From: Erythrobacter sp. EC-HK427
GTDB taxonomy: Bacteria > Pseudomonadota > Alphaproteobacteria > Sphingomonadales > Sphingomonadaceae
Direction: 5' to 3'
NCBI RefSeq assembly: GCF_902498745.1
Contig: NZ_LR701479.1
Location: forward strand, 2,931,060-2,995,059
DNA length: 64,000 nt
Both the position numbers and the translations under genes were made by a program. Below, one piece after another: positions 16,382 to 25,735 of this stretch (its first letter is position 1; every line of letters begins with the position of its first letter). The notes below the pieces were generated by a model that saw only the letters and a list, made by a program, of their open reading frames with translations, was not told the DNA's origin and ran no database searches.

Positions 16382-17283
16382 GCGTGAGCGCGCTAACGCC
16401 CGTCACCCTGCCCAACGGCATTACGCTGGACGTGTGGGATAGCGGCCCGAAGGATGCGCCCGCGCTCATCTTCCTGCACGGCTTTCCCGAAAACCACCGG
16501 ACGTGGCGGCACCAGATCGCGCATCTGAACCCGCGCTTCCGCTGCATCGCGCCCGACCAGCGCGGCTATGGCAATTCCTCCGCCCCCGAAGGCGCGGAGC
16601 ATTACGAGGTTGCCGCGCTGATCGGCGATATTTTCGCGCTCGCCAAAACCTTGGGCGTCGAGCGGTTTACGATTGTCGGGCATGATTGGGGCGGCGCGCT
16701 TGCATGGGGCGTCGCGGCTTTCGGGCAGGCGATGGGCGTGGTTGATCGCGCGATCATCGCCAATGCGCCGCATCCGGCGGTGTTCCAGCGGCTGCTGTTC
16801 GAAAACGAAGCACAGCGCGCCGCCAGCCAGTATATGCGCACCTTCCGCGATCCCGCGCATGACGCGCTCATTGCGACAAGCGGACTGGCAGGCCTGCTCG
16901 CCAGCGCGCTCACATGGGACAGCCGCCCCAATTACGACCCCGCCGAAGTCGCGCTGCTGATGGAGCAATGGAAGCGCCCCGGCAACGCCTTCGCGATGCT
17001 CAACTGGTACCGCGCGAGCGGGATCAAAGTGCCGCCGATGGATGAGCCGATTGGCCTGCCCAAGGACTACACCGACCCGCCCTTCCCCGCGCTTACCATC
17101 CCGACGCTGGTGGTGTGGGGCATGGGTGACGAGGCGCTGCTACCCGCCAATCTCGACGGCTTGGGTGACTGGGTGGAGGATCTGACGGTCGAGCAAGTGC
17201 CCGGTGCCGGCCACTTCATCCCGTGGGAAGCGCCCGATGCGGTGAATGCGGCGATGGATGCGTTTCTTGCCGGCTCCGCCTAA
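16378..17283 (+). CDS. alpha/beta hydrolase, epoxide hydrolase/dehalogenase-like
   Basis: A 301-residue alpha/beta hydrolase. HGFPENHRTW (34-43) forms the oxyanion-hole loop, and the nucleophile elbow reads GHDWGG with aspartate 103 rather than serine, which points to the epoxide hydrolase / haloalkane dehalogenase side of the superfamily. The late acid and the general-base histidine are seen as WGMGDEALL and PGAGHFIPWE. A helical cap lies between about 130 and 210. The GTG start overlaps the FKBP stop. No signal peptide; cytoplasmic. Substrate unknown. Confidence 0.9.
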   Translation: MSVSALTPVTLPNGITLDVWDSGPKDAPALIFLHGFPENHRTWRHQIAHLNPRFRCIAPDQRGYGNSSAPEGAEHYEVAALIGDIFALAKTLGVERFTIVGHDWGGALAWGVAAFGQAMGVVDRAIIANAPHPAVFQRLLFENEAQRAASQYMRTFRDPAHDALIATSGLAGLLASALTWDSRPNYDPAEVALLMEQWKRPGNAFAMLNWYRASGIKVPPMDEPIGLPKDYTDPPFPALTIPTLVVWGMGDEALLPANLDGLGDWVEDLTVEQVPGAGHFIPWEAPDAVNAAMDAFLAGSA

Positions 17284-17350
17284 ACACGGCGGCTTAAACA
17301 CCCCTGTCATGTTCGGCTGGCAAACCCTTAGCATCGAAGGGAGATTTGCC

Positions 17351-17572
17351 GTGACCACAGATCGCGACGTAACCAAAACCTACAGCCGCAAGCACACCAT
17401 CCAGAAGCTGGAACGGCTGGTCGAGAGCCTGAAAGAAGGCAAGGCATTCACGATCCAGATTGCGGGGGAACGGCTCCGCATTCCGGCGACGACCGGGTTT
17501 TCGATTGAGCATGACGTGGCGGACGGCGAGCACGAGCTGGAATTCCAGTTCCGCTGGCGGGACAAGGATTAA
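17351..17572 (+). CDS. amphi-Trp domain protein
   Basis: A 73-residue protein consisting of one amphi-Trp domain: YSRKHTIQKLERLVESLKEG helix, the FTIQIAGERLRIPA strand pair, and the EHELEFQFRW strand that ends in the tryptophan. The function of this small domain is not known. GTG 17351 is preferred as the start because GGGAG stands 7 bases before it and homologues begin just ahead of the helix; an ATG at 17309 in the same frame would add 14 residues. It faces the DUF2332 gene tail-to-tail with 3 bases between the stops. Confidence 0.8.
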   Translation: MTTDRDVTKTYSRKHTIQKLERLVESLKEGKAFTIQIAGERLRIPATTGFSIEHDVADGEHELEFQFRWRDKD

Positions 17573-17575
17573 ACC

Positions 17576-18643
17576 TCAGTCAGCAACCCACTCCACCCAG
17601 GTTCCATGCGGGTGGCTTTCGGTCAGCTTCACCCAGTCTTCTCCATCCGGCCAATGGCGCACGCGGCATTCCTGCCGGAAGGTCTCGCGATTGGTCTCGG
17701 ACATGATCCATGCCAGCGGCGCGTCGCGGGTTGCCGCAGCGCCGGCCGCCTCCATCGCCGACGTAATGGCCGCGCGGGTGGTCTCGGGCAGATACTGCCA
17801 CATAACTGTATGGAACAGCACCCGCGTCACACCGTTGTGGGCAGGCTCTGCCAGCATGGCTTCGACAAAGGCTCCGGCATCCTGCTGCACCAGATCGGGC
17901 GGGGCCTCCCGGGCCATCGCAATCGCCGCGTCTAACCGCGCCATCCGCGCCTTCGCTTCAGGCCAGATATAGGCGCGCAACATCGTAGCCCTTACCGGGT
18001 CACGCAGGTCGATGGGGGCAATGTCGCTGCCTTTGGCGGAGACAATTGTGACGGCAGCGTCAGGCGGCGGTGCTCCGCGCCATTCGGGGACGATATGGAT
18101 GGAGGATGTCGCCGCACCCGCGCTCACACCGCCCAGATCGAACGAGAAGCGCCCCAGCATGGTGTTGATCCCTGCACTGGCGCCGATTTCATTGAGCACG
18201 AATGTCGGCCCCGCGCCTTGCGCCGATAACCACAAGAGCGCCGCCATGATATTGGCCGAGCGACCCGCCTCGTTGGTCTGCGGCGGGTGATCGAGCCACG
18301 GCAGCAATTTGCAATCGAACGTCTGCACTGCCTCCACCACAATCGCATCGACCTGCGCCTGATCGGTGATGCGGCCGCTATAGACATCGCCCAGCCGCCG
18401 CTTTTCACCCGCGAGATGCAGCGCGTGAAGCCCGCCCGCAATGCGCAGCGGCATGGCGTCTTCCAGCGTCAGCCCCTGCCATCCCGCTATCCGTCGACCC
18501 GTAGCGGTATCGCTCTCCATCACCGCTAGCAGCGCGCGCACCACACGCGCTGTGCCTGGCGCACCGGAGTTCTCGGCGTGTTCGGCCTGCCATGCAATCG
18601 CCTCCGCCACACTCCTAATCGCCATTACGCCACCCGCTGCCAT
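17576..18643 (-). CDS. DUF2332 family protein
   Basis: A 355-residue protein of the DUF2332 family, common in alphaproteobacteria and actinobacteria and without assigned activity. Visible family marks are an acidic/aromatic [12 protein letters not shown] start, the [11 protein letters not shown] segment resembling a methyltransferase glycine loop, and a late [10 protein letters not shown] stretch followed by an [11 protein letters not shown] region. The LNEIGASAG loop suggests an S-adenosylmethionine-type fold, but this is inference. It is divergent from hisG with only 42 bases between the starts, so the two share a promoter region. An ATG at 18625 is an alternative start. Confidence 0.85.
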   Translation of the reverse strand: MAAGGVMAIRSVAEAIAWQAEHAENSGAPGTARVVRALLAVMESDTATGRRIAGWQGLTLEDAMPLRIAGGLHALHLAGEKRRLGDVYSGRITDQAQVDAIVVEAVQTFDCKLLPWLDHPPQTNEAGRSANIMAALLWLSAQGAGPTFVLNEIGASAGINTMLGRFSFDLGGVSAGAATSSIHIVPEWRGAPPPDAAVTIVSAKGSDIAPIDLRDPVRATMLRAYIWPEAKARMARLDAAIAMAREAPPDLVQQDAGAFVEAMLAEPAHNGVTRVLFHTVMWQYLPETTRAAITSAMEAAGAAATRDAPLAWIMSETNRETFRQECRVRHWPDGEDWVKLTESHPHGTWVEWVAD

Positions 18644-18685
18644 ATCCGTTGCCCTTTGCTGCCTTCGCCCCTACATCGCGCGGCG

Positions 18686-19354
18686 ATGACCGACGTTCCT
18701 GCCAACCAACCGCTGATTTTCGCCGTTCCCAAGGGCCGCATTCTCGAAGAAGCGGTGCCGGTGATGGAGCGTGCGGGTGTGGTGCCCGAAGCGGCTTTCC
18801 ACGACAAGGCTGACCGTTCGCTCAGCTTTGCCGACGAGAGCGGCGAAATGCGCATTTTTCGCGTGCGCGCCTTCGATGTGGCGACCTTCGTGGCGTTCGG
18901 TGCGGCGCAGATGGGCATTGTCGGCTCCGACGTGATCGAGGAATTCGACTACTCGGAGCTGTATGCGCCGGTTGATCTGGGCATCGGCGCGTGCCGCCTG
19001 TCGGTCGCCGAACCCGAAGTGCCGATCGACTATGCCTATGGCAATGCGAGCCACCTGCGCGTCGCGACAAAGTATCCGAACATCACCAGCCGACACTTTG
19101 AAAAGGAAGGGATTCAGGCCGAGTGCATCAAGCTTAACGGGGCGATGGAACTCGCACCGTCGAGCGGGCTGGCGAGCCGGATCGTTGACCTTGTTTCGAC
19201 CGGCCAGACCTTGAAATCGAACGGCCTCGTTGAGAAAGACACGATCATGCAAGTGACCAGCCGCCTGATCGTCAACCGCGCCGCGCTGAAGACCGATCCG
19301 CGGGTTGCCGCTTTGGTCGAACGGTTCCGCAATGCCATGGCGGAAGGAGCCTGA
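18686..19354 (+). CDS. hisG: ATP phosphoribosyltransferase, short form
   Basis: First enzyme of histidine synthesis, joining ATP and PRPP. The 222-residue length and the absence of the C-terminal regulatory domain mark the short form (HisGS), which needs HisZ for activity and feedback. The family signatures are present: [12 protein letters not shown] at the start, IVGSDVIEE, and the [12 protein letters not shown] / [13 protein letters not shown] phosphate-binding segments. The ATG at 18686 is chosen by homology; it has only a weak ribosome-binding site. hisD follows after 2 bases; hisZ is not in this window. Confidence 0.95.
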   Translation: MTDVPANQPLIFAVPKGRILEEAVPVMERAGVVPEAAFHDKADRSLSFADESGEMRIFRVRAFDVATFVAFGAAQMGIVGSDVIEEFDYSELYAPVDLGIGACRLSVAEPEVPIDYAYGNASHLRVATKYPNITSRHFEKEGIQAECIKLNGAMELAPSSGLASRIVDLVSTGQTLKSNGLVEKDTIMQVTSRLIVNRAALKTDPRVAALVERFRNAMAEGA

Positions 19355-19356
19355 CG

Positions 19357-20652
19357 ATGCGCCGCCTCCACAGTTCCGCCAAAGATTTCGCCACGCATTT
19401 CGCGCGCATCGTTAATGATCGCCGCGAAAGCGACGAGAATGTCAGCCGCGATGTCGCGGAAATCCTCGCCGAGGTTAAGCGCACGGGTGACGAGGCGCTG
19501 CGCAACTACACGATGCGGTTTGACCACCACGCGCTCACCGCAGACACCTCCAGCTGGCGTATCACCGCCGACCAGTGCAAGGCGGCGTACGATTTCCTGC
19601 CCGCCGAAGCGAAGGACGCACTGAACCTCGCGGCCGACCGTATCCGCGCCTATCACGAAGGGCAATTGCCGCAGGATCGCGACTACCGCGATGCGGCCAA
19701 TGTCCGGTTGGGGGCGAAGTGGTTTCCGGTCGATGCGGCGGGCCTGTATGTGCCCGGCGGGCGCGCCGCCTATCCCTCCAGCCTGCTGATGAACGCGATT
19801 CCGGCCAAGGTAGCGGGGGTGGAACGCCTCGTCGTCTGCACGCCGACGCCCAAGGGCGCGATCAACGATCTGGTGCTGGCCGCTGCGCATCTGTGCGGCA
19901 TTGACGAGATCTGGCGCGTCGGCGGCGCGCAGGCGGTGGGCGCGATGGCCTATGGCACCGAGCGGATCAGGCCGGTGGATGTCATCACCGGCCCCGGCAA
20001 TGCGTGGGTGGCGGAAGCGAAGCGCCAGCTTTACGGCGTGGTCGGCATCGACATGGTCGCAGGGCCGAGCGAAATCCTCGTCATCGCCGATGGCAAGAAC
20101 GATCCCGACTGGATTGCCGCCGACCTGCTGAGCCAGGCCGAACACGATCCCACCAGCCAGAGCATCCTGATTACCGATGATGCCGCCTTTGCCGAACTGG
20201 TGGAGGATGCCGTCGATGTGCTATGCGCGCAGCTTGCCACCAAGGATGTCGCGCGCAAAAGCTGGGACGATTACGGCGCGGTGATCGTGGTCGATGATTT
20301 GCTGGCAGAGGCCCCCGCCCTCGCCAACGCGCTCGCCGCCGAACACGTCGAACTGGCGGTGGACGATCCCGATGCCATGTTCGCGCTGATCAAGCACGCG
20401 GGCAGCGTGTTTCTGGGGCGCCTCACGCCCGAAGCGGTGGGGGACTATGTCGCCGGGCCGAACCATGTGCTGCCCACCGGTCGGCGCGCGCGCTTTGCCA
20501 GCGGATTGTCGGTGCTCGATTTCATGAAGCGCACCAGCTTTATCGCGCTTGACGAGAGCGCGCTGCAAGCCATCGGCCCTGCCGCTGCGGCATTGGCCGA
20601 TATTGAGGGTTTGCCCGCCCATGCTGCCAGCGTAAGGGTGCGCCTGAAATGA
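19357..20652 (+). CDS. hisD: histidinol dehydrogenase
   Basis: Catalyses the last two oxidations of histidine synthesis, L-histidinol to histidine, with zinc and NAD. The 431-residue protein has the usual family length and motifs: [11 protein letters not shown], the [14 protein letters not shown] segment, a [16 protein letters not shown] stretch, [11 protein letters not shown], and [10 protein letters not shown] with the zinc-binding histidine. [17 protein letters not shown] near residue 370 completes the set. The ATG follows the hisG stop by two bases, and the end overlaps nusB by four bases, so hisG-hisD-nusB are one operon. Confidence 0.97.
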   Translation: MRRLHSSAKDFATHFARIVNDRRESDENVSRDVAEILAEVKRTGDEALRNYTMRFDHHALTADTSSWRITADQCKAAYDFLPAEAKDALNLAADRIRAYHEGQLPQDRDYRDAANVRLGAKWFPVDAAGLYVPGGRAAYPSSLLMNAIPAKVAGVERLVVCTPTPKGAINDLVLAAAHLCGIDEIWRVGGAQAVGAMAYGTERIRPVDVITGPGNAWVAEAKRQLYGVVGIDMVAGPSEILVIADGKNDPDWIAADLLSQAEHDPTSQSILITDDAAFAELVEDAVDVLCAQLATKDVARKSWDDYGAVIVVDDLLAEAPALANALAAEHVELAVDDPDAMFALIKHAGSVFLGRLTPEAVGDYVAGPNHVLPTGRRARFASGLSVLDFMKRTSFIALDESALQAIGPAAAALADIEGLPAHAASVRVRLK

Positions 20653-21104
20653 CCCAGTCCAACCGCTCCAGATCGCGCTCCGCCGCCCGCCTTGCCGCTG
20701 TGCAGGCGCTCTACCAATGGCAGATGGAGCGAACCGCACTCACCCGTCTGCTCGATGAATTCCACCAGCACCGGCTGGGCAAGGAAATCGAGGACGCGCA
20801 CTATGCGGACGCCGAAGTCGACTTCTTCGACGATGTCGTCTCCGGCGTGGTCGCGCGGCAGGCGGAGATCGACGAGGCACTGACGGCACGGCTGGCCGAG
20901 GGCTGGACACTGCTGCGGCTCGACAAGACGATGCTGCAAATCCTGCGCTGCGGCGCCTATGAATTGCTCGCGCGGGCGGATATTCCGGTCGGCACCGCGA
21001 TCAGCGAATATGTCGACGTGGCGCACGCCTTTTTTGATGAGCGCGAGGCGAAATTCGTGAACGGTGTGTTGGATGCCGTGGCAAAGGATGTGCGTTCCGG
21101 CTAA
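20649..21104 (+). CDS. nusB: transcription antitermination factor NusB
   Basis: A 151-residue all-helical RNA-binding protein that, with NusE, binds boxA RNA in rRNA antitermination. The N-terminus has the NusB pattern SRSAARLAAVQALYQWQ; the second half holds ARLAEGWTLLRLDKTMLQIL and the signature AISEYVDVAHAFFDEREAKFVNGVLDAVA. The ATG overlaps the hisD stop (ATGA). After its stop lies a palindromic repeat before thiL, so the downstream gene could be partly uncoupled. Confidence 0.96.
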   Translation: MTQSNRSRSRSAARLAAVQALYQWQMERTALTRLLDEFHQHRLGKEIEDAHYADAEVDFFDDVVSGVVARQAEIDEALTARLAEGWTLLRLDKTMLQILRCGAYELLARADIPVGTAISEYVDVAHAFFDEREAKFVNGVLDAVAKDVRSG

Positions 21105-21119
21105 TCGAAAAAGTGGAAA

Positions 21120-21224
21120 CCGACTGTCCTGAGCTTGTCGAAGGACTGCTTTTCCTTTTGCGTGGCGTGGCGTGGCGTGGCGTTTTGAAAAAGTGCAGCC
21201 CTTCGACAGGCTCAGGGCAATCGG
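21120..21224. repeat. palindromic intergenic repeat, family B copy 1 (30-bp arms)
   Basis: Two 30-base arms (21120-21149 and 21195-21224) are inverted copies with four mismatches; the core is CCTGAGCTTGTCGAAGG. Between them lies CGTGG repeated four times in tandem (21161-21180). The same arm sequence recurs at 42937-43033. The arms could form a long hairpin in the nusB-thiL transcript. I recall this core as frequent in sphingomonad intergenic DNA, but that is not checked. Confidence 0.85.
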
Positions 21225-21243
21225 ATCGGGGGAATCGCATTAA

Positions 21244-22119
21244 ATGAACGAATCCCAATTCATCACCGCCTTGCGCAACCTGCCGCTCCACAAGGGCGCA
21301 GTTGATCTGGCCGATGACGCCGCCGTCATCGCGCTTGGCAGCGATGTGTTCGTTATCACCCATGATATGCTGGTCGAGGGCCGCCATTTCCTGCCCGGCC
21401 AGCACATGGCCGATGTCGCCTGGAAACTGGTGGCGACCAACCTTTCCGATCTCGCCGCCAAGGGCACCGATCCGCTTGGCGTGGTGCTGGGCTACATGCT
21501 GGGTGACGGGGATGCGGACTTTATCGACGGTCTGGATGAAGTGCTGACCCATTACGGTGTCCCGCTGCTGGGCGGCGACACGGTGAGCGGGGTGCACGGC
21601 AGCGCGCGCGCCTTCGGCCTCACCGCCATCGGCCATGCCAGCCATACGCCGGTTCCACGCCGCAGCGGCGCGAGGATTGGCGATGCGATTTATGTCACCG
21701 GCACGCTGGGCGCGGCGATGCTCGGTTTCGAGGCCTTGCGCGATGGCACTGATGGCGATCCCACACCTTACACCCGCCCGATGGCGCGGCTGGCCGAGGG
21801 GCGCGACCTTGCGCCGCTCGCCACGGCGATGATGGACGTGTCCGACGGCCTGCTGCTCGATGCCTTCCGGATGGCCGAGGCGAGCGAGGCCACCTTTGCT
21901 ATCGACAGCGCAGCCGCTCCACTCGCTGCGCCTGCGCGGGTGATGGATTGCCTGACATGGGGCGATGATTACGAACTGCTGTTCACCCTGCCCACTGGCA
22001 CCTTCCCACCCGTTCCGGCAACAAGGATCGGCGAAGTGCGGCCCAAGGGATTCGCCCCATTGGTGCTCGATGGCGAGCCGCTGGTGAATGCCGACGGCCT
22101 TGGATATGTCCACGAATAG
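21244..22119 (+). CDS. thiL: thiamine-monophosphate kinase
   Basis: Phosphorylates thiamine monophosphate to the active cofactor thiamine diphosphate with ATP. The 291-residue protein has the PurM/ThiL fold motifs: DDAAVIALGSDVFVITHDMLVEG with the metal-binding aspartates, VATNLSDLAAKGT, the LGGDTVSG glycine-rich stretch, and MMDVSDGLLLD. The DDYELLFTLP segment near residue 240 is also typical. It follows nusB after the family B repeat; the pairing nusB-thiL is common in bacteria. ATG 21244 sits 19 bases past the repeat arm. Confidence 0.96.
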   Translation: MNESQFITALRNLPLHKGAVDLADDAAVIALGSDVFVITHDMLVEGRHFLPGQHMADVAWKLVATNLSDLAAKGTDPLGVVLGYMLGDGDADFIDGLDEVLTHYGVPLLGGDTVSGVHGSARAFGLTAIGHASHTPVPRRSGARIGDAIYVTGTLGAAMLGFEALRDGTDGDPTPYTRPMARLAEGRDLAPLATAMMDVSDGLLLDAFRMAEASEATFAIDSAAAPLAAPARVMDCLTWGDDYELLFTLPTGTFPPVPATRIGEVRPKGFAPLVLDGEPLVNADGLGYVHE

Positions 22120-22212
22120 GGCGGTTTTCCGCTTTATCCCCGTCTGCATCCGAAAATGCGCGCTTTAGGCTTGTCCTGAACGCACGGCTTGCCTAGCGAT
22201 AGCGCCACACGA

Positions 22213-22234
22213 ACCCGGCAAACCGGGTCGTTTT
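22213..22234 (+). terminator. possible weak terminator after thiL
   Basis: ACCCGG (22213-22218) pairs with CCGGGT (22223-22228) around a four-base loop, followed by CG and four T residues. The stem has only six pairs and lies 28 bases ahead of the hppA start, so it could instead be a leader structure of hppA. Confidence 0.35.
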
Positions 22235-22261
22235 CATTTCGGAAGAGGGGAATTTCGGGTC

Positions 22262-24385
22262 ATGGAACTCGTACTCATTGCTATAGGCCTTGGTGCACTT
22301 GCCGTTTTGTACGGCTTCGTCACCAGCCGCCAGGTGCTCGGCGCATCTGCCGGCAACGCGAAAATGCAGGAAATCGCCGGTGCCATCCAGGAAGGCGCGA
22401 AAGCCTATCTGAACCGCCAATATTCAACCATTGCCGTGGTCGGCGCTGTTGTAGCAGTGCTGGTCGGGGTGTTCCTCGGCTGGATTTCGGCAGTCGGCTT
22501 TCTGATCGGCGCAGTTTTGTCCGGCGTCGCCGGTTTCATCGGCATGAACATTTCGGTGAAAGCCAATGTGCGCACCGCGCAGGCCGCTTCGGAAGGACTG
22601 CAACAGGGCCTGACGATGGCCTTCCGCGCCGGTGCGATCACCGGGATGCTGGTGGCAGGGCTTGCGCTGCTGGCCATCGCGGTGTTCTTCTATGTGTTGA
22701 TCGGCCCGATGCAACTTGAACCTGCCAGCCGCACCGTGGTGGACGCGCTGGTCGCGCTGGCCTTCGGTGCCTCGCTGATTTCGATCTTCGCGCGTCTTGG
22801 CGGCGGTATCTTCACCAAAGCGGCAGACGTCGGCGCTGACCTTGTCGGCAAGGTCGAAGCGGGCATTCCGGAAGACGATCCACGCAACCCCGCTGTGATC
22901 GCGGACAATGTCGGCGACAATGTCGGCGATTGCGCGGGCATGGCGGCTGACCTGTTCGAAACCTATGTCGTCACCGTGGGTGCGACCATGGTGCTGACCG
23001 CGCTGCTGCTGACCGCCGTGGGCGATCTGCTGCTGCCGTTGATGGCGCTGCCGCTGCTGATCGGAGGTGCCTGCATCGTCACCAGCATCATCGGCACCTA
23101 TTTCGTGCGCCTTGGTGGCGGCACGAATGTGATGGGCGCGATGTACAAGGGCTTCCTTGTCTCCGCCGTGCTCGCCATTCCGCTGATCTGGTTTGCCACC
23201 GCCCACGCGCTGGGCACGGTCAACATCGATATGAACACCGTCCTCAACCCTGGCACGGACATGGTTCCGTTCACCGGACGCGACCTGTTCTATTGCTCGC
23301 TGATCGGCCTGCTGCTGACCGGTGTCATCATTTGGATCACCGAGTATTACACCGGCACGGCTTACCGTCCGGTGCGCTCGATCGCCAAGGCTTCGGAAAC
23401 CGGCCACGGCACGAACGTCATCCAGGGTCTGGCAATCAGCCTTGAATCGACCGCACTGCCGACGCTCGCGATCATCGCGGCGATCATCGGCTGTTACCAG
23501 ATTGCGGGACTGATCGGCCTCGCCTTCGGCGCGACCGCGATGCTGGCGCTGGCCGGCATGGTCGTGGCGCTCGATGCCTACGGCCCGGTGACGGACAATG
23601 CCGGCGGCATCGCCGAGATGGCAGGGCTGGACGACAGTGTGCGGGAAAAGACTGATCTGCTCGATGCCGTCGGCAACACCACCAAGGCGGTGACCAAGGG
23701 CTATGCCATCGGTTCGGCGGGCCTCGCCGCGCTGGTGCTGTTTGCCGCCTACACCACCGATCTGGGGATTTTCTTCCCCGAACTGACGGTCGATTTCAGC
23801 CTTGAAAATCCGTATGTTATCGTCGGCCTGCTGCTCGGCGCGCTGCTACCCTACCTCTTCGGAGCCATGGGCATGACTGCGGTCGGCCGTGCTGCGGGTG
23901 ACGTGGTGATCGACGTGCGAGACCAGTTCGCCAATGATCCGGGCATTATGGCCGGCACCAGCCGTCCCAACTATGCCCGCACGGTGGATCTCGTCACCAA
24001 GGCGGCGATCAAGGAAATGATTATCCCGTCGCTGCTGCCGGTGCTTGCCCCGATTGTGGTCTATTTCGTGATTACCGCGATTGCCGGTCAGGAAAACGGC
24101 TTCGCCGCGCTCGGTGCCTTGCTGCTCGGCGTGATCGTGGGTGGTCTGTTCGTCGCGCTTTCTATGACCGCTGGTGGCGGTGCGTGGGACAATGCAAAGA
24201 AGTACATCGAAGACGGCAATCACGGCGGCAAGGGCTCCGAAGCCCACAAGGCCGCGGTGACGGGCGACACGGTGGGCGATCCTTACAAGGATACCGCCGG
24301 CCCCGCCGTGAACCCGATGATCAAGATCACCAACATTGTGGCGCTACTTCTGCTCGCCGCATTGGCCGGACACGGCGTCGCCTAA
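22262..24385 (+). CDS. hppA: H+-translocating inorganic pyrophosphatase, K+-independent type
   Basis: A 707-residue integral membrane pump with about 16 transmembrane segments that couples pyrophosphate hydrolysis to proton export. The substrate-site signature [23 protein letters not shown] is intact (positions roughly 195-217), as are the [19 protein letters not shown] aspartates and the late DNAKKYIE / [13 protein letters not shown] segments. The potassium-specificity position reads GNTTKA, with lysine instead of alanine, which marks the K+-insensitive class. It stands alone, with AAGAGG upstream and a strong terminator 31 bases after the stop. Confidence 0.97.
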   Translation: MELVLIAIGLGALAVLYGFVTSRQVLGASAGNAKMQEIAGAIQEGAKAYLNRQYSTIAVVGAVVAVLVGVFLGWISAVGFLIGAVLSGVAGFIGMNISVKANVRTAQAASEGLQQGLTMAFRAGAITGMLVAGLALLAIAVFFYVLIGPMQLEPASRTVVDALVALAFGASLISIFARLGGGIFTKAADVGADLVGKVEAGIPEDDPRNPAVIADNVGDNVGDCAGMAADLFETYVVTVGATMVLTALLLTAVGDLLLPLMALPLLIGGACIVTSIIGTYFVRLGGGTNVMGAMYKGFLVSAVLAIPLIWFATAHALGTVNIDMNTVLNPGTDMVPFTGRDLFYCSLIGLLLTGVIIWITEYYTGTAYRPVRSIAKASETGHGTNVIQGLAISLESTALPTLAIIAAIIGCYQIAGLIGLAFGATAMLALAGMVVALDAYGPVTDNAGGIAEMAGLDDSVREKTDLLDAVGNTTKAVTKGYAIGSAGLAALVLFAAYTTDLGIFFPELTVDFSLENPYVIVGLLLGALLPYLFGAMGMTAVGRAAGDVVIDVRDQFANDPGIMAGTSRPNYARTVDLVTKAAIKEMIIPSLLPVLAPIVVYFVITAIAGQENGFAALGALLLGVIVGGLFVALSMTAGGGAWDNAKKYIEDGNHGGKGSEAHKAAVTGDTVGDPYKDTAGPAVNPMIKITNIVALLLLAALAGHGVA

Positions 24386-24416
24386 ATCCAGGCGGTAACC
24401 TGTTGGAAAAACCTGT

Positions 24417-24451
24417 GCCCTGTCCGGACAATGTCCGGGCAGGGCTTTTTT
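24417..24451 (+). terminator. rho-independent terminator after hppA
   Basis: GCCCTGTCCGGACA (24417-24430) and its near-complement TCCGGGCAGGGC (24434-24445) form a strong stem with a short loop, followed by six T residues. It separates hppA from the acyltransferase gene. Confidence 0.93.
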
Positions 24452-24514
24452 AACCCTTTGCCTTAGGCAATCCTTTCCGCCGCGCCTCTAATCCAGAGAC
24501 GGGGAACGCAGGGC

Positions 24515-25735
24515 GTGGCTTTGGCAAGGGTTAACAATTTTCCGGTGCAGCATGATCTCAACTTTGACGGCCTGGCGATTGTGACCAAGGCCGACGCGCG
24601 AGTGATTGCGGAGAGCGCCGTGGCCAAGCCCGACCCGGTGCTCGTCGCGCAAGGCTGGCGGGTGATGGACAGCGCCGACAACATCGCCCGCTGGGACGCG
24701 CTGGCGCGGCAGGCGAGCGAGCCCAATCCCTTCTTCGAAAGCTGGAGCCTGCTGCCCGCCCTCGCCGCTTTCGATCCTGACCAGAATGTCCGGCTGCTGA
24801 CGCTGGAGGCCGATGGCAGACTGGTGGGCCTCGTGCCGCTCCGGCTCGATCGCCGCTATTACGGCCATCCGATCCCGCATTGGCGGATCTGGACGCATCA
24901 CAATTTGTTCCTCTGCGCCCCGCTGGTTGCACGCGGATTCGAGCATGTGTTCTGGCAGCACCTGCTCGGCTGGGTAGACCGCCATGCCGGGATCGCCGCC
25001 TTCCTCCACTGTGCGCATATGCCCGCCGACACCCCGCTGGTGCGCGCATTGGCGGAGGTTCTCGCCAGCAGCAAACGCCCTGCCGCGACGGTGCAGCACG
25101 AACAGCGCGCCATGCTGGCGGGCGATGGCGATGCGGAAAGCTACGCTGCCGCCTCGCTCTCTGCCAAGAAGCGCAAGGAACTGCGCCGCCAGCACCGCCG
25201 CCTCACCGAACTGGGCACGCTGGAAACCGTACGCCAGCTTGGCGAGGAGGATCTGGAAAGCTGGATCGACAGCTTCCTCGCGCTCGAACTGCGCAGCTGG
25301 AAAGGCGCGGCGGGCTCCGCGCTTGCCAGCGATCCGTTGACCGCCACCGCGTTCCGGCAGGCGCTGACCGGTGCCGCGCATCGCGGGCGGCTGGAGCGGC
25401 TTGCGATCACGCTCGACGGCGCACCTATCGCCATGCTCGCATCCTTCCTCGCCCCGCCCGGCGCGTTCTCTTTCAAGACCGCGTTTGACGAGGACTATTC
25501 CCGCTTTTCCCCCGGCGTCCTGTTGCAGCTCGACAATCTCGACCTGCTCGCGCGCGACCGCATCCAATGGTGCGACAGCTGCGCCGCCGAGGACCACCCG
25601 ATGATCGACCACATCTGGCGCGAACGCCGCGCAATCGACCGCTATTCCATCGCCATCGGAGGGGCCTTGCGCCGCCGCGCCTTTGCCGCGCTGATCCGGC
25701 AGGAAACCGGCGCTGCACCGGGAGGCATCGCATGA
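24515..25735 (+). CDS. CelD/BcsL-type GNAT family acyltransferase
   Basis: A 406-residue protein of the CelD/BcsL (BioF2-like, FemAB-related) acetyltransferase group, found in exopolysaccharide or lipid-modifying loci. The N-terminal half has the W-A-LARQASEPNPFFESW pattern and the VPLRLDRRYYGHPIPHWRIW segment; the second half has a basic helix (SAKKRKELRRQHRRL, about 207-221), then the GNAT core PIAMLASFLAPPGAFSFKTAFDEDYSRFSPG. It starts with GTG. Its end overlaps the next gene (ATGA), so the two are coupled. The acceptor is unknown; a cytoplasmic enzyme is likely as no signal or membrane segment is seen. Confidence 0.87.
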   Translation: MALARVNNFPVQHDLNFDGLAIVTKADARVIAESAVAKPDPVLVAQGWRVMDSADNIARWDALARQASEPNPFFESWSLLPALAAFDPDQNVRLLTLEADGRLVGLVPLRLDRRYYGHPIPHWRIWTHHNLFLCAPLVARGFEHVFWQHLLGWVDRHAGIAAFLHCAHMPADTPLVRALAEVLASSKRPAATVQHEQRAMLAGDGDAESYAAASLSAKKRKELRRQHRRLTELGTLETVRQLGEEDLESWIDSFLALELRSWKGAAGSALASDPLTATAFRQALTGAAHRGRLERLAITLDGAPIAMLASFLAPPGAFSFKTAFDEDYSRFSPGVLLQLDNLDLLARDRIQWCDSCAAEDHPMIDHIWRERRAIDRYSIAIGGALRRRAFAALIRQETGAAPGGIA

